Below are positions 23,601 through 34,124 of a stretch of 64,000 nucleotides of DNA, piece after piece. A model generated the notes under the pieces. That model saw only the letters and a program-made list of their open reading frames with translations, had not been told where the DNA came from and made no database searches. Made by a program: the position numbers and the translations under genes. Source of the DNA: Ceratopteris richardii. Its lineage: Eukaryota; Streptophyta; Polypodiopsida; Polypodiales; Pteridaceae. The stretch spans positions 128,414,811 through 128,478,810 of the forward strand of contig CM035423.1 of the NCBI GenBank assembly GCA_020310875.1, written 5' to 3'. How positions within the stretch are numbered: position 1 is the first letter of the stretch; every line of letters starts with the position of its first letter.

Positions 23601-24795
23601 CATCTTCTTTGATGGGGGACCTGCCGCTGATAGCCTTCTCTGGAATTCCTGGGCCCGGGGCCATATGAGTGCCCGCTGAATAGGCACGTCATAGGCAAGA
23701 CATCGGTAGATTATCTTGGTTAGAGCACAACATCCGTGAAGCACATTCTTCTGCTTCTTGTTCCACCTTTGATGGGCTAGGTGAATCTGATCTATGATCC
23801 AATGTGGTACGTTGATGGGGAGGCTTTCTGTCTCTGCCAGATACAAGCTAAACCATATTTTCTTTGGGGGCATGGTGAATCTTTCCTTGGCGGGGAAAGA
23901 AAAATGCTGCATGACGGTCCGTAGGTGCAGAGCGATGGTCGGTGTCATGGCTACCATATCCTTCAGCTTATTGAGATCTTTATGTTTCATTCTGCCTGGA
24001 ACCATTGTTTCCTTTTCAGTGGGGATGTGCATACCATACATGCCCAATGCTTCTCGTACCAGATTGAGGGTCAGCTTGAATCTTTTAAGTTCATGGCCCG
24101 GCAGCAGTGAGGGTAACACAAAGGTGCTGTCACCTCCCTTGGCCCTGCTTGGAGTGATGGTACTGATAAGATAAGAACAACGTAAGAAATCCGGCTTTGG
24201 TAAGTGGGCCTTGAAATAACTGTCCAAGCCGGCTTTGGTCCATACTGAACGCATGACTTCGGCATTTTGATAGCTCTCAAACTCGCGCGTGAAAAAATGG
24301 TAGCGTCCCCATTTACCATTAAACTCCAATTCAGCTTCCCAGAAATAGGTTCCATCACCCAATGGTCCAGCAACATCACTGAACCAATGAGCGTGTTTGC
24401 TCACCTGAGAGGTGTGTCCCTGAGGAGGATCCTGAATTGGGAGGACATGCACAGCTTGAAGTTCTTGCGGTCTTTCGGTGAGATGTGGTTCGAGTAGGAG
24501 TGTTTCTATGTCCACAATCTATGCACTGGATCCGGCTTGAGAACTGGCACCTCCGGCTTCTGCCATGGCCCTGCTTGCTTGTTGGTTCTGTGAGAATATA
24601 GAACCAGGTGTTAACATTGTAATGGACAGAATAAACCCGTTGTTGTCCCCGTTACAACATTAACATGAGGTAGATGATGAGTCAGTGGTTAGTAAGTGCA
24701 CGATGACAGTGTGTGTAGTTAATGCCTGGTTAGTCCTAGGAGCTAGATGGAAAGGTGAGCTGTCTGACTAATGCAGTTAGTAAGTGGAGATGAAT

Positions 24796-27700
24796 TCACA
24801 GATTGGGGTCGGGGGGTTTATTACAACTCTTAGGTTGCCAAACACCATGAATGGCTTTTGGTCTTGGTTTGGTGGAGATTCGGGAGGGTTGCATGAGTAA
24901 TTCTAATGGGAGTTGTTGTGTCATCAGGCCCCATTTACGAGTGAGTCTGTGCGTGCTTCTAGGCGGTAGTGTGTTCGAGTGTATCAGACAAGAGTGGGTG
25001 GCGACTGCTTGAGCAAGTGAACCCTGTCGTGTATGATGTGAATTGTGTGGGATTAGTTGAGCCTGCAAGCAAGCCTTATGCACCCAAATTTGTCTTGATT
25101 GTGGGTCAGCCTTCATCGACTTCTTGGGTACCCAAATGGATTTCACTTTCTCAACAGAGGTTTTAGGAGTCTTCTTGTTAGCATCAAGTCGTTGATTACT
25201 AATAGGAAGTTGAGACCGTTGTTGCGACTTCGTTACGGTCGGCAGCTCGTCTTTCCGCACCCACATTTGTCTCATCGGCTGAGTTGTTCTGCTTCGCGCG
25301 TTCCTTTGGTTTCTCGCTTGGAGAGTCTTCAGTGATTGATTTGCCCTTAGTTGCTGCCTCCTTCTGGTCTTTGGAAAAGAAGGGAGTTCCATTGTGGTTC
25401 TGACTCCTTTTTTGGGATCTTCATTCTTCTGCATCACATAGCCTTGGACAAGAACAACATGGTCAACTTCATGTGTACCCATGGAGGGACCAGGAGTCCG
25501 TGTCTTTTCTAGTTCCTTGAGTGCTCCATTATTTAACTCAATTGTAATTCTAGCCTGATTCACCCATACCTGAAGAAGTCCACTTCTTAGGTTTAAGTTG
25601 ACTGCTTGGTCATAGATCCAGTCTTGACCCAAGACAAGGGGTTCCGTGAGGTCCTCATCTTGACATACTAGTGCTTTAACTGTCATTGCCTCATCATGAA
25701 TATAGAGGGGAAGTTCCACCTCGCCCATGCAAGGGGTTTCCACGCCTCCCAATCCTATGAGATATGCTTCCACAGGATTGACAGTTAATTGCAACTCTTG
25801 ACAGTAAGACAATTTAACAGCACTAGTGGCTGCACCTGAGTCAATCAAGGCTCTTACAGTCCTTGCACTCTTTCCTTGTCCTATATCTAAGGTTATGAAA
25901 GGACATCGATCGGTTATCTTATGTGAGCTAACACCTGAAACTTCACACATAGCCATGTCATATCTTTGATCTGCATATGCATCGTGCCTAGGGCGCTCTC
26001 TACCTTGTCTTCTTAATTTCATTCTTCGTATGCGCTCTAAGGCTTCTGCTTGAGCTTCCTCTCGAATTCGCTTTTCTTCCTCTTTGCGTTTCTTAGCAGT
26101 GTTGAGTCGACTTAGCATTTCCTCCGTGAGGGGTTCCTGATACAACTTGACTCTGCATCTGCTAATATAGTTTGGGAGAACGTCACCCTCTAAAGTGGCT
26201 AGTTGTACTGCTCCACTAGTGGAGATCCTATTGATTATCATAGGTCCGTAGCCTCTCTTTTCTAGCTTCCTTGCATGTTGCTTCAATGTGTAGACTAAAA
26301 CTAAGTCGCCTGCCTTTAAACCTTTATCCTTAACGTGGGCATCAAAGTATGCCTTCTGTCGTTTCTTTGCTCCATATATCCCTGCAGCTGCTCTCAGTCT
26401 TGTTTCCCCTAATCGTTCAAGGTCAAAAAGTCTAGAGGAGAGTTCATGACCCGTCCATTCATGCTCTTGTGCCACTTTTAATGTAGGTATCAAAAAGTCT
26501 AAAGGTAGCACAGCATTTTGACCAAACACCATTTGAAAGGGGGTGGCTTGGAGTACCGTTTTGTAGGCAACTCGGTATGCCCAAACAGCATGGTGTAGCT
26601 GTTTGTCCCAATCAGAGCGTTTATTGTTCACTAATTTCGTCAATACATTGCATAAAATCTTGTTGGTGCTTTCAGCCTGGCCATTTGCTTGAGGGTGATA
26701 GGGGGCAGACTTCTTATGTATTACGAAAAATTCTTGGAGCAGATTTTCAATAACTTCGTTCAAGAAGTGAGTGCCTCTATCACTAACTAGCTCTATAGGT
26801 AGCCCGTATCTAGTGAATACATTTTCAAACAAGAATTTAGCAGTTGTTTGAGCATCGTTCCTTGTTGTGGCTTTTACCTCTACCCACTTAGTTAGATAGT
26901 CTGTTGCAACAATGATATATTCTGCATGGGAACCCTTAGCTGGGGGATTAATAGGACTTACGAAGTCTATTCCCCACTTAGAGAATGAACGTCCACCCAT
27001 CATAGGTTTCAGTGGCATCTCATCTTTACGTATAGGATACTGAGTTCTCTGACAGACATCACAGCGTTTCACATAGGTATGTGCATCCATGTGAAGGGTC
27101 GGCCACCAGAAGCCCGCAAATAGTATTGCCTTGATCACCCGATCTGGTCCAAAGTGTCCTCCTGCTACACCTTGGTGAGCAGTTTCCAAGATTTTAAGAT
27201 ATTCACTTTCATGGACACATAGCCTCAGGTAACCATCTTTACCACGTTTGTATAGATTATCACCAATGAGTGAGTAATCCATGGCTTCTTGTTCTAAACT
27301 CCTTTTCCTAGCAAGCGTCATATCTTGAGGGAATGTTTTCGTCCTCAGAAAGGATACTAGTGGTTCACTCCAATCTGGCACTATGGATACTTGATAAAGA
27401 GTGGCGTGTTCCACAGGTGGTTTAGTGCAACAGATTGGGCATTCCTTGCACAACCTTTGGACATCAGCTTCCATAGTTGGCCAATGTACTCCGAGTCTCC
27501 TTAGTGTCTGTAAGGTTCGTTGCTTTGAGTAGTGTTGCTCTAATGCACCTACATGTGCTGAATGCAACCATTTATTGTACTTGTCCTCTTCCACACAACA
27601 AGCCAAGATTCCTTGATCTGTATGCTTGTACATGCTTCCTGCCATGATGTGGTACTTTTGGGCTTTCACAACCTCTCTATTCTGTGTGTGTACTACAGGA

Positions 27701-30351
27701 TGGTTAGGCCCGTATGTCAATAGTGGTACCAATGGCTTAGCCCACTGTGGTACAACTTCCAAATTAAACAAGTAAGCATCAGGAAGGTCATCTGATACTC
27801 CTTGTGGGGCTTCTCCCGATGTGAGCCTAGAGAGATGATCTGCTCTCAGGTGAGTTCTCCCTTTCCTTACCACAACCTCGAAATCATATTCCATTAGTAA
27901 GAGAAACCATCTCACTAATCTTCCTGTATTGCATGGCTTGTTTACGAGGTATAGCAATGCCTGATGATCAGTAAAAAATTTAAACTTATTTGCAAGCAAA
28001 TAGTGTCTAAATTTCTTAACTGCATATACCATGCCTAAGCCTTCTCTCTCAGTAGTGGTGTAATTCCGTTCAGTTGCATTCAATTGTCTACTGGCATAGG
28101 CAATTGGAAGATCCATATTACCTTCACCCGTAGGTTGTGCGAGTACACATCCAATGGCATAATTGGATGCATCCACGTGAACATGGAATGGCTTATTCCA
28201 ATCTGGTGTGGTCAAGATTGGTGCTGAACATAATTTTTGTTTAAGCTCCTGGAAGGAATTCTCACATTCATCCGTCCACTCAAAGTTAGTCAGAAGTCCG
28301 TACATGGGCTTTGCAATGACAACATACATGTGTATAAATCGTCGGTAATAACCACAATGCCCCATGAAAGCTTGTACTTCCTTGACATTCTTTGGCCTAG
28401 GTAGCTCTGCTATAGCTCTCACTTTCTCTTCATCAGTAGATATGCCATTCTTTGACACTATGTGTCCTAGAATCTTGCCTTGCCTGACCATAAAAATGCA
28501 CTTTTTTGGGTTCAGGCAGACTTGATATTCTCTACATTTGTCAAAGATTTGTCTGAGTTCAGGGATATGGGTTTGTCTAATGTTGGAATGAGCACAAAGA
28601 TCATCAACATAGACCTCTAAATTCTTCCTCAAGAACTCTTTAAATACATGACACATCAGTCTTTGGAAGGTAGCTGGTGCATTGGTAAGCCCAAATGGCA
28701 TTACTCTAAAGGCAAAAATGCCCCATTCAGTGGCAAAAGCTGTCTTATGCTGATCTTCTGGCGCTATGGCTACTTGATTGTAGCCCGAAAATCCATCAAG
28801 AAAGCTGTACACTTCCTTGCCTGCCACTCTTTCTAAGAGATGTTCTGTGATGGGAAGCGGATAGTTATCTCGAATAGTGGCTGCATTAACCTTTTTCAAG
28901 TTAATGCATACGCGCAGCTTTCCATTTTTCTTGGGCACCACTACGATGGGGGATACCCATTCAGTGTGCTCAATTTCATAGATAAATCCAGCTTCAACCA
29001 GTCTATCTATCTCCTCTTTAATCTTCGCAGCGTAATTGTCGTTATATGTGTAGGGCTTTTGCTTAGAGGGTTTAGCATCTGAGGTCATGGGGATAGTGTG
29101 TGAGCATATGTCAGGGTCAACACCTTTCAAATCCTTGTAACTCCAAGCGAATACATCTCTGTATTCCCTTAGCAAGGCTATTAACGCATGCTCTTCTTCT
29201 TTAGTTAGGTCATGGCCTATGTATGTGCATCTCTCCTCTCCTTCTTCTAGGGCCACTACTATTTTCTTGGTGGTTTCTTTGTTATCATAGGCCTCTCCTG
29301 ATTGTGCCTCTCGTTTAGGCATTCTTATCATGACCCTCCTGTCATCTATCTCATACTTCTTAAAATTTTCCGGGACCTCAAACAAGGATTCTTCCTCTTG
29401 TGGTGAGACTTCTCTCTTTTTTTGTTTCTTTCCCTCTTCCTTCGGGGTCACATGTGTGGCTAATCTCACATCGTTTGTAAGCTCTCCATGCCTTTGGGGT
29501 TGAAATTCTACTTCCTGGAAGTATTCTTCATCTGATGCAAAAGGTGGGTCCATAATGATTGACTCTAGATCGGAGTCGCTTGCGTCCTCAAATGCATCAG
29601 GGCTAGGTTCGCATTCTTCTAGAACTGCCTCTCCCATGATTGGCTCTATGGAGAAGACTGAAATGTCATAGCCATCCTCATCACAGTGAGGTGTCCATTG
29701 TTCCTCATTGATGGCTACATCCATGGTTGCTAAAATTTCTGCCCAGCCGTGAGGTTCAAATTCTTCATCAAGAAAGACTACAGGTGCATAGGCTGGGTCT
29801 TGAATTGATCTATGGTTTTCTTTTGCACCTACCTCTCTGGCTTTTTCTCTCTTCTGTTCGTCTACTGCTACTTTGCACATCCATAAGTGGGTGTCTTCAT
29901 GCATCCATGAGGATCCTGATCCCATGGAATGCACCGATTCCGTATCATCTTTGGCTCTATGGATGGGATTCCATTGGATAGGAGGTACATCTCTATGAGA
30001 GTAATCCTTAAGATTGACTTTGGTCGTAACACCTAAGTGCTGCAGGTACAAAGAATTGGTTCCCCAATCCTGTACCACTTGCAACTGTCGCATGAATGGT
30101 CTTCCCAAAATCATCTCATAGGCATGATTTTTGCTAAAGTCACATATAGCAAATGTATGCTCGAACTCAACACCACATGTAGTGAGAGTTATTCCTTCTA
30201 ACAACCCTAGGGGTCTCTCTATGTGACCATCGGCCATCTGCAATTTCATTCTCATTGGCCTGAGTGCTGGCTTGCCCCAACGCTTCCATAGGGAAGTGGT
30301 GGCAATTGCAACTCCTGCACCTGAGTCCAAAATTGCGTTGGTGGTGTACTC
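24796..30351 (-). CDS. pol: Element C pol: PR1, RT, RNase H, double zinc module, integrase, PR2, WVxK tail
   Basis: Open for 1,844 codons after a TAG at 30352-30354 and in frame with gag. In order: retropepsin 1 (DSGAGVA, then MILGRPF); acidic linker; RT with YVDD at 28600-28611; RNase H (HVHVDASN, FTDHQALLYL); a first H2C2 zinc module (AHVGALEQH...CPIC, about 27570-27425) and a second (AHQGVAGGH...CDVC, about 27185-27045); integrase core with WGIDF, SDRGTHF and AESTNK (about 26965-26660); a basic coiled-coil segment; a second retropepsin-like domain (LIDSGAAT at 25834-25845, LVLGQDW at about 25630); and a basic tail with repeated W-V-x-K motifs to the stop. No chromodomain was seen. All core catalytic residues are present. 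Full-length expression would need the TAG bypassed, since D and A have a sense codon there. Confidence 0.92.
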   Translation of the reverse strand, partial: EYTTNAILDSGAGVAIATTSLWKRWGKPALRPMRMKLQMADGHIERPLGLLEGITLTTCGVEFEHTFAICDFSKNHAYEMILGRPFMRQLQVVQDWGTNSLYLQHLGVTTKVNLKDYSHRDVPPIQWNPIHRAKDDTESVHSMGSGSSWMHEDTHLWMCKVAVDEQKREKAREVGAKENHRSIQDPAYAPVVFLDEEFEPHGWAEILATMDVAINEEQWTPHCDEDGYDISVFSIEPIMGEAVLEECEPSPDAFEDASDSDLESIIMDPPFASDEEYFQEVEFQPQRHGELTNDVRLATHVTPKEEGKKQKKREVSPQEEESLFEVPENFKKYEIDDRRVMIRMPKREAQSGEAYDNKETTKKIVVALEEGEERCTYIGHDLTKEEEHALIALLREYRDVFAWSYKDLKGVDPDICSHTIPMTSDAKPSKQKPYTYNDNYAAKIKEEIDRLVEAGFIYEIEHTEWVSPIVVVPKKNGKLRVCINLKKVNAATIRDNYPLPITEHLLERVAGKEVYSFLDGFSGYNQVAIAPEDQHKTAFATEWGIFAFRVMPFGLTNAPATFQRLMCHVFKEFLRKNLEVYVDDLCAHSNIRQTHIPELRQIFDKCREYQVCLNPKKCIFMVRQGKILGHIVSKNGISTDEEKVRAIAELPRPKNVKEVQAFMGHCGYYRRFIHMYVVIAKPMYGLLTNFEWTDECENSFQELKQKLCSAPILTTPDWNKPFHVHVDASNYAIGCVLAQPTGEGNMDLPIAYASRQLNATERNYTTTEREGLGMVYAVKKFRHYLLANKFKFFTDHQALLYLVNKPCNTGRLVRWFLLLMEYDFEVVVRKGRTHLRADHLSRLTSGEAPQGVSDDLPDAYLFNLEVVPQWAKPLVPLLTYGPNHPVVHTQNREVVKAQKYHIMAGSMYKHTDQGILACCVEEDKYNKWLHSAHVGALEQHYSKQRTLQTLRRLGVHWPTMEADVQRLCKECPICCTKPPVEHATLYQVSIVPDWSEPLVSFLRTKTFPQDMTLARKRSLEQEAMDYSLIGDNLYKRGKDGYLRLCVHESEYLKILETAHQGVAGGHFGPDRVIKAILFAGFWWPTLHMDAHTYVKRCDVCQRTQYPIRKDEMPLKPMMGGRSFSKWGIDFVSPINPPAKGSHAEYIIVATDYLTKWVEVKATTRNDAQTTAKFLFENVFTRYGLPIELVSDRGTHFLNEVIENLLQEFFVIHKKSAPYHPQANGQAESTNKILCNVLTKLVNNKRSDWDKQLHHAVWAYRVAYKTVLQATPFQMVFGQNAVLPLDFLIPTLKVAQEHEWTGHELSSRLFDLERLGETRLRAAAGIYGAKKRQKAYFDAHVKDKGLKAGDLVLVYTLKQHARKLEKRGYGPMIINRISTSGAVQLATLEGDVLPNYISRCRVKLYQEPLTEEMLSRLNTAKKRKEEEKRIREEAQAEALERIRRMKLRRQGRERPRHDAYADQRYDMAMCEVSGVSSHKITDRCPFITLDIGQGKSARTVRALIDSGAATSAVKLSYCQELQLTVNPVEAYLIGLGGVETPCMGEVELPLYIHDEAMTVKALVCQDEDLTEPLVLGQDWIYDQAVNLNLRSGLLQVWVNQARITIELNNGALKELEKTRTPGPSMGTHEVDHVVLVQGYVMQKNEDPKKGVRTTMELPSFPKTRRRQQLRANQSLKTLQARNQRNARSRTTQPMRQMWVRKDELPTVTKSQQRSQLPISNQRLDANKKTPKTSVEKVKSIWVPKKSMKADPQSRQIWVHKACLQAQLIPHNSHHTRQGSLAQAVATHSCLIHSNTLPPRSTHRLTRKWGLMTQQLPLELLMQPSRISTKPRPKAIHGVWQPKSCNKPPDPNL

Positions 30352-30354
30352 CTA
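30352..30354 (-). other. Nonsense codon at the gag/protease boundary of C
   Basis: TAG where D and A read CAG (glutamine) in the string ITYQ. It separates the gag and pol halves of an otherwise continuous frame. Because the relatives lack it, this is a mutation and not a programmed stop. Confidence 0.85.
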
Positions 30355-33049
30355 GTAGGTAATGGGAAGATAGGTATTACCTTCTTCACCTTCACACATA
30401 TCTCCTATCTTATCCAAGGGTATCTCTGGCACTGTCCTATGTGATCCTACCTGGGAACGAGGTTTTGCTATCTCTGGTACTTGTTTGCCTACATGTTTCC
30501 ACACTTCTGGTCTAACCTTAAGCAGCTCTTCCAAAGTGAGATTGCACTGCACTTTGGTGTTCCTCACTACCTCTGTGTTCCTAGGTATGACTGAATCCTC
30601 GTTTCGTACCATGACCGTGGGTGCTCTCATACAGGTGGACCTTGCTTCCCATGGGCCTGTGAAATGGGGTAGTTCTTGTAAAGAGTTAGACTCGAAGTCT
30701 AATCTTTCTTGAGATTGGGTACTCTCCTGCTCTCCATAAATGGATGGGATGTCTTGTGGGAATTGGTCATGTGCATCATCCACAAGTTCAATGGGAGGAG
30801 GGACTTCACTTTCTTTAGCCCATTTGTCTTCTTGAATCTCGCGTAGGAATTTTGGTGTGAACCGATTCATAGAAGAAGATGTGTCTGGCTCCGTAGAGTT
30901 AGGCACATAGGCTTCAGGCACATAGGCTTCCTGAGCAAGAATGCTTACTCTTTCACTTGCCTTATCCTTGTGTTGAGAGGCTGGTTCCTTTTTTGATTGT
31001 GCAATCAGCTTCTCAAATCTTTCTAGGGAGGGGGGGTTGTCTGGTTCAGTGGAATTAGGCACATAAGCTTTCGGTGGGGGATGGGTCATATTTTTGCTTG
31101 CGTTATCTCTTTCTTGATTTTCTTCTTCCTTGGCAGATCTTGCAATTATGCCCTCTAACTTCTCTAGAAGTCCATCCAAGTGTAATTGCGTCTTGGCTGA
31201 GCCCGAGTAATTGAAAAGGCGACTGGCTTCAAACATAGTTTGAGCCAATGCGACCATTTTCGCGCAAAGCTTGGTTCTTTCTATCTCTAGGTCGGCTCTA
31301 GGGTAACACTTGTCATGATCCGTGACATTTGGCCCTTCTTGGATTCTGGCCTGATATGCTTTAAGCATCATGTCTATATCTTCAGGAGTGGGATCAGCTA
31401 ATACTGATCCTACTCTAGGGGGTGGTGGAATCGTATGAGGTGGGTTGGAAGGTGGCGGGTCGGATGGCGATGGAAATGGTGGTGGTGGGGTAGTGTGAGA
31501 GGGAGTTTGAGATGTGAGTTCAGTTATCCTGGCTTTGGTTTCTCTTATGCTTTCCTCAAGTTCACTCATCTTTTTAGCCCATTGCCTCTTCATTCTTTCC
31601 CGACTATCTTTCCACGCTCTAGTCCTTTTCTTTGTCACGCTCTCGGGTTCACTAGCCTCTGGGTTCTTATTCTGGTCTACCCCTTGGTTTTGCTGCAATG
31701 CCTGAGCTCTAGTCACGACCTGTACAGGTGCAGTGGACGTCACACTTCCTGTGGAGTCTACCACTAACCCAATAACATTAATCGGGGTGGATTTTGGCAT
31801 ATTGCTGGGATTCTTGGGGCAATCTCGTAAGAGATGTTCCTTTCCACATTCTTGGCAGAAGACCTGAATTGTTACTGACTGGGGTTGTGTGGGTGGAGGT
31901 AAGGGACAATCACGAATGAGATGGTCTCCCTGACATCTGTAGCACGGTCCTCTTGGGAATGGAGGTCTTACTTGCTTAGGTTGAGGCCTAGGGTTGGGGT
32001 TTGCATACATGACGTTTGTGTAATCTGAATCCCAACTAGTTTCATTTGGCTCTTCGCTATAGTAAGACTCACCATGTTCAGGAGATTGCATGTAGTAAGC
32101 ATGGGGACTATCGACATGTCTAGAGTCAAAGCTATGGTCACTGGGATGACTTTCGGAAAGCAGTGGGGTTACAGGGACTATAGCTCTATTGAGGTTTTCT
32201 TCTGCTGCTGCATATTTTACTGGGATCGCATTAGCTGGGGCAGGGGGTTGTTGAGCTAGCACAGGCTGAGGCCTTTGTTGGTTTTGATAGGGTTGGTAGG
32301 TTTGTTGAGGCCTAACATATTGCTGAGGTGGGTACTGGTTCTGGTACCTTCCTTGTTGAGGGTATGGCTGTGGGTAAGTCTGCCTAACGGTTTGTTTATT
32401 GTAGGGGCAATCTTGCGCGGTGTGATTGGTGTACCTTCGTTCTATAGTGCAGTACTGGCTGCTAGGATTAACTTGGGGTTGGGCCATAATGGGACATACA
32501 TTCGCCATGTGGTCGCCGCCACAAGTATAGCACCTTTTCACAGGGGCAAACCTTGGGATTTTTTTGCTAGTTACACCTAGTTTCTGAGCTACTTTCTCTG
32601 CAAGTTCCTCGATTGATGTGGATTGCGTGGAAGAGAGGTTAGAGGCACTATCAGAATCTTTGTATATCTTGGAAAGTTCTAACTCCTCCCCTAGGTTATC
32701 TTCAATGTCAATACACATACGCACACAATCTTCTATGGTCCTAGGGTCCTTCAAGTACACATAAGATCTCAATTTGGTACTTAGCAATCCATCCAAGAAT
32801 AAAGCCACTTGCTTGGCTGGTGTGGGTAGCTCCGAAACAGGGCATCTTTCTAAGTATTGCCTAAATCTTCTTCCTGCAAGTCTCACGGTTTCTTGAGAGG
32901 TTTGCTTGAAGCTGTGAATCAGCGAGGAGGTATTATGCCTTATGCCACTCTTAGAGAATTCAATAATGAAAGCTTCTAGGAGTTGGTCTATGCTCCTGAA
33001 CTGCCTCTCATTTAGTGGCTGAAACCATGTCAGGGCAGTGTTCCTAAGG
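30355..33049 (-). CDS. gag: Element C gag, C-terminal part
   Basis: Continues the gag frame from 49619 after removal of D and one GTCAG copy; the phase is kept exactly. It begins inside the Gag core and includes zinc knuckles CYTCGGDHMANVC, CYRCQGDHLIRDC and CQECGKEHLLRDC, all CX2CX3HX4C, plus a degenerate C...H...C motif between the first two. After these come a Q/P/Y-rich segment, a basic coiled-coil segment, a proline-rich stretch and a long acidic region to the protease. Total Gag length with the N-terminal part is about 1,283 residues, well above typical gypsy Gag. No stop occurs before 30354. Confidence 0.88.
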
Positions 33050-33054
33050 GTCAG

Positions 33055-33737
33055 TGTTGGCAGCAGTCAGGGAACCGAAGGAGCCACAAGACAAAGAGAG
33101 TCAGAGCGAAGGGACAACACAAGCAGACATGGCAGTCAAAGAAGATATGGGAAATAGGCCAATAATTTTCCTCATGAAGAAGCAAGTATGAGCATCCACG
33201 CAAATCTAGCACTTAGGAAACCCCTTAACTTTTCAAAAACCCTTACACCAATTAAAAGTGATTCTCATCACTAAACACCATTCTAAATACCATTTTATAT
33301 TTTTGTAGCTCCATTTTTTGCAAGCCAAGGAGTCCTTGAGCTTGAGGAGCTTTAGAAGTATCTACCTGCCAATTTTCGTAATTTTTGGATCTCGTTTGAG
33401 CCCTCAAATAAGCCCTCGAACCTAATTTTTAACTAGGCCGGACACTAGGTCTGAACAGGGCCAAAGCTAGTCAAAAACTATAAAAGGAGCTAGAGAGCTC
33501 ATTTTTGAGGTGGATTGTAATTGAAACAAACTTGTAAGAGCTTTTTGAAAGTAATCGAAGAACTCCATTGATTCTCACTCTTTGTCTTACCGTGTGTGCG
33601 CGTGTGTGTGTATGTGTGTGCATGTTTGTGTGCTTCTCACTCACGCACTTGTGCCGCCACTTGCTCGACGTCTTCATACCATCCTCACGTCTTCCCGGAT
33701 TGACATTAAAGGAGGTGCTACTCATCACTGAGCTACA
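33055..33737 (+). mobile_element. Element D 5' LTR
   Basis: TGTTGGCAGC...GAGCTACA, 683 bp, with TATAAAA at 33479-33485. A CGTGTGTGTG microsatellite lies near 33597-33632. Confidence 0.94.
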
Positions 33738-33745
33738 CCAAATTT

Positions 33746-33763
33746 TGGCGCCGTTGCCGGGGA
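33746..33763 (+). other. Element D primer-binding site (tRNA-Asp)
   Basis: TGGCGCCGTTGCCGGGGA, a perfect 18-nt complement to the 3' end of plant tRNA-Asp including CCA. It lies 8 nt after the LTR. Confidence 0.93.
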
Positions 33764-33790
33764 TCGAGCTTTGAGGACGAGCGTGTGATG

Positions 33791-33795
33791 GTAAG
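33791..33795 (+). promoter_or_regulatory. Splice-donor-like GTAAG in D leader
   Basis: ATG-GTAAGACGTAGA, conserved with A and C. It would pair with the acceptor-like site at 44978-44993 just before ORF3. Confidence 0.4.
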
Positions 33796-34124
33796 ACGTA
33801 GATGGGAGACGTTGGCGTTGTAGGTAATTTCTCTACTTTTCCTATTTTCTCTTTCTTACCTCGCCATCATCATCACCATCATCATCATCACCATCTTCCA
33901 CCTCCATCTCCATCATCGCAAAAATTTCAGTTTTTTGACTATATCCCCGTCTCCACCTCATTTCCCTCATTTCACTTGTGTGAGAGAGCGAGAGAGCGAA
34001 ATTGCGTGTGCTGTTTTTGCATGTTTCTTGAGCTGTCTTGCAGGTACAGGTCACATCATCGTCCCCAGCACTCTGCGCAGGTACGGATTTTGAAGTAACT
34101 GTCTGTGTGTCGCCGACTTCTGTC

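Larger units (their letters stand above)
20496..24566 (-). pseudogene. Element C ORF3 (large coiled-coil protein, unknown function)
   Basis: Starts at ATG 24566 in a strong GCCATGG context and spans 1,357 codons. In order: a conserved N-terminal domain of about 300 residues (W-rich start, then KPDFLRCSYLIS and PPKKIWFSLYLAE); an acidic segment; a proline/threonine-rich linker (about 22500-22900); a coiled coil of about 250 residues; and a conserved C-terminal domain rich in W, Y and F. The frame then crosses the polypurine tract and runs about 50 codons into the LTR. I see no signal peptide or membrane segment, so it does not look like an envelope protein. Stops: TAG 24519-24521, TAA 21426-21428 and TAG 20790-20792, where D reads Q, Q and W. 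I do not recognise the family; a capsid-accessory or intracellular trafficking role is speculation. Confidence 0.82.

Noticed and set aside
20496..24566. ORF3 as a retroviral-type envelope gene
   Set aside because: No signal peptide, transmembrane segment or fusion-like region is visible; the protein is a coiled-coil and P/T-rich polypeptide.
24796..26100. Chromodomain at the integrase C-terminus
   Set aside because: The region after the integrase core is a basic coiled-coil stretch and the second retropepsin-like domain; no chromodomain motif was seen.
30352..30354. Programmed readthrough stop between gag and protease in C
   Set aside because: D and A have a glutamine codon at the same place, so it is a point mutation.
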